Source: Chthoniobacterales bacterium
GTDB taxonomy: Bacteria > Verrucomicrobiota > Verrucomicrobiia > Chthoniobacterales > UBA10450
Direction of reading: 5' to 3'
Length of the DNA: 11,649 bases
Assembly (NCBI GenBank): GCA_025980625.1
Contig: JAICXG010000074.1
Coordinates: 1 to 11,649, forward strand
Shown here: one piece after another, positions 7,173-11,649 of the stretch
How positions within the stretch are numbered: position 1 is the stretch's first letter
How the letters are laid out: each line of letters begins with the position of its first letter
The notes under the pieces: generated by a model
Databases searched by the model: none
Seen by the model: the letters and a program-made list of their open reading frames with translations, nothing else
What the model was told of the DNA's origin: nothing
Translations under genes and position numbers: made by a program

Positions 7173-7358
7173 GATTCATTCCCGCGTCGTTAGGCGCGCT
7201 GTGTCGAAAACCTGGCATCGCGCAGCCGATTCCATGCCAGCCTCTATTTGCTTCAACAATTCCTCCCGCGGGCCAAGGGAGCTGTCTTCCCAGAAGGATC
7301 TACTGCGTCTGCGTTGCGACGCACATTTGAGAAAAAATCCTTTTCTGGCAGAAAAGGC

Positions 7359-7386
7359 TTGTCATCACGCAATAATTTTTTGTAAA
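7359..7386 (+). promoter_or_regulatory. Candidate promoter for mini-protein 2
   Basis: TTGTCA (7359-7364) and TGTAAA (7381-7386) are spaced 16 bp in an AT-rich stretch, 22 bp upstream of the GTG start. The Shine-Dalgarno-like GAAGGG at 7395-7400 lies between the -10 candidate and the start. An 8-bp stem-loop (7339-7357) immediately precedes it. The assignment rests on motif resemblance only. Confidence 0.35.
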
Positions 7387-7408
7387 AACGGCGCGAAGGG
7401 AAATCGCG

Positions 7409-7666
7409 GTGAAAGAATTCCGATCGCATCTCGCCACCAGAACGTTCCTGACGCTATCTTGGATCTCGTTCTATGGAGCCTCGTCGGCCATGGCGAACCG
7501 AAGCGGGCAGGGAAATAACGTCGCACAAAGTTTCTCGATTCTGCCGATCTCAGAGATGGGGGCGCTCTTCCCCCTCATCGGGCTGATCGTCGCGATTTCG
7601 GCAACTCAACTTCTGCGGCGGCGTAAAATTGCGCAGCTCCGTTCGGATAGTTCGAGCACGCACTGA
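7409..7666 (+). CDS. Small exported protein 2 with C-terminal hydrophobic/Arg tail (paralog of the 6781-7125 gene)
   Basis: No named family was recognised. The protein has 85 residues from a GTG start, supported by GAAGGG at 7395-7400, the clearest Shine-Dalgarno seen in the window. The N-terminus KEFRSHLATRTFLTLSWISF runs into YGASSAMA and looks like a signal peptide cleaved after AMA near residue 28. The mature region is only about 24 residues (NRSGQGNNVAQSF then SILPISEMGA). The C-terminus is LFPLIGLIVAISATQLL followed by RRRKIAQLRS and a Ser-rich end. It aligns with the upstream mini-protein over the tail (PxIGLI, AxSxTxLL, RR, AQxR). The Arg-rich end after the helix should stay cytoplasmic, as in C-terminal sorting signals. 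Whether a dedicated protease or transpeptidase recognises it is unknown. A GC-rich hairpin with a GCGA loop follows, then convergent atpG. Confidence 0.72.
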   Translation: MKEFRSHLATRTFLTLSWISFYGASSAMANRSGQGNNVAQSFSILPISEMGALFPLIGLIVAISATQLLRRRKIAQLRSDSSSTH

Positions 7667-7688
7667 GCGCGTCAAGATTTGGCTTGGC

Positions 7689-7712
7689 GGCCGCCCTCGC
7701 GAGGGGGCGGTC
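7689..7712. terminator. Bidirectional hairpin between mini-protein 2 and atpG
   Basis: A 10-bp stem pairs 7689-7698 with 7703-7712 (two G-U pairs on the plus strand) around the tetraloop GCGA, a GNRA-type loop. It lies 22 bp after the mini-protein 2 stop and 26 bp beyond the atpG stop, which face each other, so it probably serves both. It would also cut off read-through from atpG toward atpD. Confidence 0.65.
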
Positions 7713-7738
7713 GTTAGCTTTGTGGGCAGATGCGCGAG

Positions 7739-8614
7739 TTAACCGCTGACCGCCATTTGAGCGGTCGCGATCTCGAGCAACTCAGTGGTGATGCTCGCCT
7801 GGCGCATTTTGTTGTACTCGAGGGTCAGATCTTTGATGAATTGATTGGCGTTATCGGTCGCGTTCTTCATCGCCACCATCCGTGCGCTGTGTTCCGAGGC
7901 GCGGGCATCGAGCACCATTTGGAAAACCTCATACTGCACATAGTACGGGAGCATGAAATCCAGCACACCCTGCGCGCTCGGCTCGAAAATGTACTCAAGC
8001 ATCGGCTCCCTCGCGCTGTCGTCAGGCGTTAATCCTTCCGCGGCCGCTTCGAAAACGAACGGGCTGATCGGGAGGAGCGTTTGGGCGACCGGCCGCTGGC
8101 TGATGGTGTTGATGAAATGAGTGTAGAGCACCGTCACCTTGTCCACTTCCCGGCTCAAAAATTTCTCGATGCAAAATTGCGACATCGGTTTCGTCTCGAG
8201 AATGGAAGGCGCATCTTTGAGTTCGAAATCGGCGAGCAGCTCCCGGCGAGTGCGGGCGATGAACTGGCGCGCCTTGCGGCCGGAAGCGACGTAAATAGTC
8301 TTTTCTGCATCGAATGTCACCGCTTCGCGCATGAGATTCGTGTTGAAGGCCCCGGCCAATCCTTTGTCGGTGCTGATGATGAGAACCAGTTCCTTGCGCA
8401 GCGGACGCACCTGCAAGAGCGGATGAAAAAGCGGGTCGGTCCGACCCTTGAGAGAAACGAGCACTCGATTGAGCAACTCCGAATATGGCCGGCCAGCGAG
8501 CGCGTGTTGCTGGGCGCGACGCATCTTCGAGGCCGCGACCATCTGCATTGCCTTGGTTAGCTGTCCGATGTTGCGGATCGACTTGATCCGCCGCCGAATA
8601 TCCTTGGTGCTCAT
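7739..8614 (-). CDS. atpG: F1Fo ATP synthase gamma subunit
   Basis: This 291-residue gamma subunit is the central rotor shaft, transmitting c-ring rotation to the catalytic beta subunits. Both coiled-coil ends are clear: the N-terminal helix STKDIRRRIKSIRNIGQLTK then AMQMVAASKMRRAQ, and the C-terminal helix from ARMVAMKNATDNANQFIKDL to LEYNKMRQASITTELLEIAT and AQMAVSG. The central alpha/beta domain shows the family's LVLIISTDKGLAGAFNTNLM. Length is normal. The ATG at 8614 is directly abutted by a tandem CTAACGA-CTAACGA on the minus strand and has no Shine-Dalgarno. It follows atpA by 19 bp. It is the last gene of the first atp block: no atpD follows, but a bidirectional hairpin and then convergent plus-strand genes do. 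Confidence 0.97.
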   Translation of the reverse strand: MSTKDIRRRIKSIRNIGQLTKAMQMVAASKMRRAQQHALAGRPYSELLNRVLVSLKGRTDPLFHPLLQVRPLRKELVLIISTDKGLAGAFNTNLMREAVTFDAEKTIYVASGRKARQFIARTRRELLADFELKDAPSILETKPMSQFCIEKFLSREVDKVTVLYTHFINTISQRPVAQTLLPISPFVFEAAAEGLTPDDSAREPMLEYIFEPSAQGVLDFMLPYYVQYEVFQMVLDARASEHSARMVAMKNATDNANQFIKDLTLEYNKMRQASITTELLEIATAQMAVSG

Positions 8615-8629
8615 TCGTTAGTCGTTAGG
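8615..8629 (-). repeat. Tandem CTAACGA word at the atpA-atpG junction
   Basis: On the minus strand this reads CCTAACGACTAACGA and abuts the atpG ATG. Two exact 7-bp units occupy 8615-8628. It is the densest local instance of the CCTAACG word seen ten times in the window, and it occupies the place where a ribosome-binding site would be expected. Confidence 0.85.
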
Positions 8630-8633
8630 CCGA

Positions 8634-10166
8634 TTATTGCCAGGTCGCCTTGAAATCGTTCAGCGCTGAGGCCAACTCCGCTTCTAAATCCTTGTCGAGC
8701 GCCTTCTTCGCCCGAATGGACGCGAGCACGCTTTCCTTCCGCGTCTGGAGGTAGTCCTGGAGCTTAAGCTGGAATTCCTTCACTCGATCCACCGGCACCG
8801 AGTCGAGATAACCATTCTGCATCGCCCAAAGCACCGCGACCTGCTCCTCGACCGCAATCGGGTTGTACTGCACCTGCTTAAACAACTCCACGATCCGCTG
8901 CCCGCGATCGAGCCGCGCCTTGGTGGCGGCATCGAGATCGGAGCCGAACTGCGCGAATGCTGCCAGCTCGCGGAATTGAGCAAGATCGAGTTTGATCTTG
9001 CCCGCGACCTGCTTGATCGCCTTAATCTGCGCCGCCGAGCCGACACGACTGACGGAAAGTCCGACCGAGATCGCAGGCCGAATGCCTTGGAAGAAAAGAT
9101 CCGTCTCGAGATAAATCTGTCCGTCGGTGATCGAGATGACATTTGTCGGGATGTAGGCCGAAACGTCGCCAGCCTGCGTCTCAATGATCGGCAACGCCGT
9201 TAACGAACCGCCACCGGCTTGTTCCGTCACACGCGCGCTGCGCTCGAGCAAACGGGAGTGCAGATAAAACACGTCGCCGGGATATGCTTCGCGTCCCGAG
9301 GGGCGTTTCAAGACTAACGACACCTGCCGATAGGCGACCGCGTGTTTCGAGAGATCGTCGTAAATGATAAGTGCATCCATGCCGTTATCCATGAACCACT
9401 CGCCCATCGCCGCGCCCGCAAAGGGCGCGAGATACTGGTTCGTCGCGCTCTCCGAAGCCGGAGCGGAGACGATCGTGGTGTAAGGCATCGCGCCATTTTT
9501 CTCCAGCACGTCGAGAGTGCGGGCGACGTTCGAGTTTTTTTGGCCGATCGCGACGTAGATGCAATAAAGCGGCCGATGATCCTTGAGCCGTCCCTCCTCG
9601 GCGGCTTTGTTCAAGCGCGCCTGGCTAATGATCGTATCCACCGCGATCGTCGATTTGCCCGTCGCGCGATCCCCGATAATCAACTCACGCTGGCCGCGCC
9701 CAATCGGGATCATCGCGTCGATTGCCATGATGCCGGTCTGAACCGGCTGGCTGACGCTGCGACGTTTGATGATACCGGGGGCAATCTTTTCCACCGGATA
9801 ATACGAGTCGGTGTGGATCGGCCCCTTGTTATCAATCGGCTGGCCTAACGTGTTGACGACGCGGCCCAGCATCGCCTTGCCCACCGGCACCTGAAGAAGC
9901 CTGCCGGTTGTTTTCACTTCGTCGCCTTCCCCGACGCGCGTCGGATCGCCGAGAAGGATGACGCCGACTTCGGTTTCTTCGAGGTTCAGCGCGAGACCAA
10001 ATTCGCCACTTGGGAATTCGATCATCTCGTTCAACATCACATCGCTCAGGCCCTCGATGCGGGCGACACCGTCGCCGGCTTCGCGTACAACGCCGACATT
10101 GCTCTTCGTCGTCGAGGTCTTGAGTCCCGCAATTTGCGTTTCGATTTCTTCCAGAATGCTGCTCAT
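8634..10166 (-). CDS. atpA: F1Fo ATP synthase alpha subunit
   Basis: This 510-residue alpha subunit is the non-catalytic nucleotide-binding partner of beta. The Walker A is GDRATGKS (165-172), where most bacteria have GDRQTGKT, so the Gln is Ala and the Thr is Ser. The Walker B region is ALIIYDDLSKHA (265-276). The arginine finger that reaches the beta catalytic site is Arg374 in SVSRVGS. EKIAPGIIKRRSVSQPVQTG (127-146) and ERSARVTEQAGGGSLTALPI are typical. A few extra residues (AAEEGRLKDHRPL, 188-200) precede YCIYVAIGQK. The C-terminal helical domain is complete. The ATG at 10166 is preceded at 6 nt by CCTAACGA and by no Shine-Dalgarno. The gap to atpH is 14 bp, consistent with one operon. 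One GCCTAACG copy lies inside the coding sequence (9843-9850). Confidence 0.98.
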   Translation of the reverse strand: MSSILEEIETQIAGLKTSTTKSNVGVVREAGDGVARIEGLSDVMLNEMIEFPSGEFGLALNLEETEVGVILLGDPTRVGEGDEVKTTGRLLQVPVGKAMLGRVVNTLGQPIDNKGPIHTDSYYPVEKIAPGIIKRRSVSQPVQTGIMAIDAMIPIGRGQRELIIGDRATGKSTIAVDTIISQARLNKAAEEGRLKDHRPLYCIYVAIGQKNSNVARTLDVLEKNGAMPYTTIVSAPASESATNQYLAPFAGAAMGEWFMDNGMDALIIYDDLSKHAVAYRQVSLVLKRPSGREAYPGDVFYLHSRLLERSARVTEQAGGGSLTALPIIETQAGDVSAYIPTNVISITDGQIYLETDLFFQGIRPAISVGLSVSRVGSAAQIKAIKQVAGKIKLDLAQFRELAAFAQFGSDLDAATKARLDRGQRIVELFKQVQYNPIAVEEQVAVLWAMQNGYLDSVPVDRVKEFQLKLQDYLQTRKESVLASIRAKKALDKDLEAELASALNDFKATWQ

Positions 10167-10180
10167 GATAATTCGTTAGG

Positions 10181-10573
10181 TTAAAATTGTTGCTCGAGAC
10201 GTTCGAGCCGGTTGCGCACGCTGCTGTCCCAGACGTCGCTCCCGACCCGTACCCGCACCCCACCCAGCAGGGCGGGATTGACGACGTATTCGGGGCTGAG
10301 CCCGGCGCCGTATTTCTTCTCCAGCCCAGAGACGATCTCGCGGCTGACTTGCGGATCGAGGTTCATCGCCGACTCGATCCGAACCCGCCGTTTTTCCAGT
10401 TCCAGACGGAGGAGGCGCTGAAAATTCTGAAGCAGGGCGATGTAATTGCGCGGTCTCTTTTCCACGATCAGGCGAATGAAGAAACGGACTTTCTCCGGGT
10501 CGAGCACGCCATCGACGTAGCTCGCCCGCACCATGTCGCGCGAGAGCTGCCGGATATCCTTGCTGATTTTCAT
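10181..10573 (-). CDS. atpH: F1Fo ATP synthase delta subunit, short form
   Basis: Delta (OSCP homologue) ties the peripheral stalk to the top of F1. This one has only 130 residues, against about 175-180 in most bacteria. The C-terminal half is canonical: NPALLGGVRVRVGSDVWDSS then VRNRLERLEQQF, matching the GGxxIRxGDxxxDxSVRxRLERL signature. The N-terminal helical domain is reduced; DPEKVRFFIRLIVEKRPRNY aligns with roughly residue 68 of E. coli delta, so about 40 residues are missing. The ORF is intact and cannot extend upstream, because the in-frame TAA of atpF lies four codons before the ATG at 10573. I recall similarly short MKIS-starting deltas from Verrucomicrobiota, so this is probably a lineage form and not decay. 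CCTAACGA lies 9 nt before the ATG; no Shine-Dalgarno is visible. Confidence 0.93.
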   Translation of the reverse strand: MKISKDIRQLSRDMVRASYVDGVLDPEKVRFFIRLIVEKRPRNYIALLQNFQRLLRLELEKRRVRIESAMNLDPQVSREIVSGLEKKYGAGLSPEYVVNPALLGGVRVRVGSDVWDSSVRNRLERLEQQF

Positions 10574-10585
10574 CGCGACAATTCG

Positions 10586-11131
10586 TTAGGCGGCGACCTG
10601 CCGGCTCGCTTCTTCCTGCAAACGCTTTTGATCGTCAGAAGTCAGAACCTTGCCGGTTACCTTCGACGTGGTCTCGACCACGAGCCGGCCCAGTTCGCGC
10701 TTCAGGCGCGCCATCTCGCGCTCGTGTTCAAGCGCGGTCGCCTCGCGCGCCCTGGCCAGAATTTGCTCGGCCGCGGCAATCGCTTCCTGCTGTTTGCGCT
10801 CGGCGATGACCCCGGCGCTGGCGCGCGCTTCGTCGATCATCTTCTGCGCCTCGGCGTTTCCTTTGGCGAGCGTCTCCTGGTAACGCTGTTCCGCTTCTGC
10901 GAGTTGCTGTTTGATTTTCTCGGCGTTCAACAGCCCCTCCGCGATGCGTTGCCGGCGCTCCGCCAGCACACCGAGAATCGGCTTGTAAGCGAACTGCTTC
11001 AGGAGCAGCGCCACAATCACGAAGCTGATGATCTGCGAGAGGAAAATCCACAAGTCGAACCCGAACGACTGGCCGGTTTCGCGCGCCAGATCGCCGATTC
11101 CTCCTGCGGCGGCGACAAGTATCATGTTCAT
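10586..11131 (-). CDS. atpF: F1Fo ATP synthase b subunit
   Basis: This 181-residue b subunit is the peripheral stator that anchors delta and F1 to subunit a. It has one N-terminal membrane helix (about 25-47: FDLWIFLSQIISFVIVALLL), followed by KQFAYKPILGVLAERRQRIA, the classic start of the cytoplasmic coiled coil. The remainder is a long Ala/Glu/Arg/Lys-rich amphipathic helix to the end. The ATG at 11131 gives MNMILVAAAGG; an in-frame ATG at 11125 is equally possible because no Shine-Dalgarno distinguishes them. The gap from atpE is 48 bp and contains a GCCTAACGA copy. The TAA stop lies in another copy, GCCTAACGA at the atpF-atpH junction, in frame with atpH. Only one b-type gene is visible between atpE and atpH, so the stator is probably a b2 homodimer. 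Confidence 0.96.
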   Translation of the reverse strand: MNMILVAAAGGIGDLARETGQSFGFDLWIFLSQIISFVIVALLLKQFAYKPILGVLAERRQRIAEGLLNAEKIKQQLAEAEQRYQETLAKGNAEAQKMIDEARASAGVIAERKQQEAIAAAEQILARAREATALEHEREMARLKRELGRLVVETTSKVTGKVLTSDDQKRLQEEASRQVAA

Positions 11132-11179
11132 CGGTTAAATCCACTGCCGGCGCGAGAGACGGCTCCCGCGCCTAACGAG

Positions 11180-11392
11180 TCAGCGGACGAGGAAGAGCGC
11201 GTAAAACACGATTGCTTCCGCAAACGCGATCGCCAGGATCGCCTGCACCAGGATCGGAGTAGCCGCGCCAGGATTGCGGCCGACGGCGGAGGATGCACCC
11301 ATGCCGATCAGTCCCACGCCGATGGCGGCGCCAAGGGCGGCGAGGCCGACGTGAATGCTTCCGTTAATCTCTGCCAGTAGTGGTAATATCAT
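11180..11392 (-). CDS. atpE: F1Fo ATP synthase c subunit (c-ring)
   Basis: This 70-residue c subunit forms the rotating proteolipid ring. It is a two-helix hairpin. Helix 1 carries the glycine-rich packing motif LGAAIGVGLIGMGASSAVGR (20-39), the polar loop is RNPGA (39-43), and helix 2 is ILVQAILAIAFAEAIVFYAL. The ion-binding carboxylate is Glu59. The next residue is Ala60 where Na+-type rings have Ser or Thr, so proton coupling is inferred. The length is at the short end for the family. The ATG at 11392 gives MILPLLAEINGS; the upstream stretch CAAAAGAT offers no clear Shine-Dalgarno. It follows atpB by 82 bp, and the stop is closely followed by a GCCTAACGA copy read in reverse. Confidence 0.97.
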   Translation of the reverse strand: MILPLLAEINGSIHVGLAALGAAIGVGLIGMGASSAVGRNPGAATPILVQAILAIAFAEAIVFYALFLVR

Positions 11393-11474
11393 ATCTTTTG
11401 TTGTCTTGGTTTGAGTTTCGGTCGCCGCCAGGTCGGTTGGGCCGCGGCGGCGCCGAAAATTTCGCGTTCGTGCG

Positions 11475-11649
11475 TTAGTGATGGGCTCCCTCGGCGCCCG
11501 GTTCGTGGGCGATGAGAAGAGTGAAGACCGCGGTCAACAACATGAAGACCAACGCCTGCACCACGCCCACCAAAAGTTCCATAAAGTAAAACGGGATCGG
11601 GATCAGCCAGGAGAGCGAAGGCACCAGGTGCGCCATTGCGTCGAGCATG
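11475..11649 (-). CDS. atpB: F1Fo ATP synthase a subunit, 3' part only
   Basis: The last 57 codons of subunit a run off the right edge of the window. They encode the final membrane helices: SLSWLIPIPFYFMELLVGVV then QALVFMLLTAVFTLLIA, ending HEPGAEGAHH and TAA. The ELLVGVVQA(L)VF motif, with its Glu and Gln facing the proton half-channel, and the aromatic/hydrophobic final helix are diagnostic of subunit a. The essential helix-4 arginine lies outside the window. An 82-bp gap separates it from atpE. The ATG at 11648 is internal and not the start. Confidence 0.93.
   Translation of the reverse strand, partial: MLDAMAHLVPSLSWLIPIPFYFMELLVGVVQALVFMLLTAVFTLLIAHEPGAEGAHH

Larger units (their letters stand above)
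7126..7408. other. Spacer between the two mini-protein genes
   Basis: This 283-bp spacer holds the terminator hairpin of mini-protein 1 (7147-7172), one complementary copy of GCCTAACGA (7187-7195), a 7-bp inverted repeat CTGGCAT/ATGCCAG (7212-7218 and 7234-7240), an 8-bp stem-loop CCTTTTCT-GGC-AGAAAAGG (7339-7357), and an AT-rich stretch with a possible promoter for mini-protein 2. No gene was seen on either strand. Confidence 0.45.

Noticed and set aside
7339..7357. CCTTTTCT-GGC-AGAAAAGG stem-loop as a rho-independent terminator
   Set aside because: It lies over 200 bp from the previous stop, has an AT-rich stem with no T-run, and sits directly before a candidate promoter; at most it is regulatory.
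10187..11380. Long plus-strand open frame of 397 codons
   Set aside because: It runs antisense across atpH, atpF and most of atpE, whose protein motifs are unmistakable. It has the Arg/His/Leu-rich make-up of an antisense shadow in GC-rich DNA.

Overview
The window comes from a moderately GC-rich, Gram-negative bacterium. A lipid A gene (lpxI) and several proteins with Sec-type signal peptides imply an outer membrane and a periplasm. The short delta subunit, the TolB-domain/TPR protein, the PQQ-type propeller and the small signal-peptide proteins with a hydrophobic, Arg-rich tail together resemble soil Verrucomicrobiota of the Chthoniobacterales type. That assignment rests on recalled resemblance and was not confirmed by a search. 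The core of the window is an F1Fo-ATP synthase locus read on the minus strand.

Layout by plus-strand coordinate. 1-1716 (+): 3' part of a TolB-like-domain/TPR protein whose 5' end lies outside the window. 1955-2027 (-): tRNA-Ala(GGC). 2102-2911 (-): lpxI. 2940-3350 (-): atpC. 3482-4891 (-): atpD. 4892-5103: divergent control region. 5104-6492 (+): secreted PQQ-type beta-propeller protein. 6781-7125 and 7409-7666 (+): two paralogous mini-proteins, each followed by a GC-rich hairpin. 7739-11649 (-): atpG, atpA, atpH, atpF, atpE and the 3' end of atpB. In transcription order the locus reads atpB-E-F-H-A-G, then about 2.8 kb of opposite-strand accessory DNA, then atpD-C-lpxI-tRNA-Ala. The usual BEFHAGDC order is therefore kept but physically split between gamma and beta.

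How the genes work together. atpB/E/F encode the membrane proton channel, c-ring and stator. atpH links the stator to F1, atpA/D form the catalytic head, and atpG/C form the rotor shaft. The c-subunit has a lone carboxylate with no Na+-type Ser/Thr after it, so proton coupling is inferred. Because a hairpin closes the atpG end and opposite-strand genes intervene, atpD-C-lpxI probably needs its own promoter in 4892-5103.

The most unusual signals are three. First, the two mini-proteins share a PxIGLI...LLxRR tail that looks like an uncatalogued C-terminal sorting or anchoring signal. Second, the word GCCTAACG(A) is strongly over-represented, concentrated at gene junctions, and sits 6-9 nt upstream of three atp start codons where a Shine-Dalgarno would be. 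Third, atpH is short at its N-terminus and lies in the same frame as atpF, separated by a single stop.
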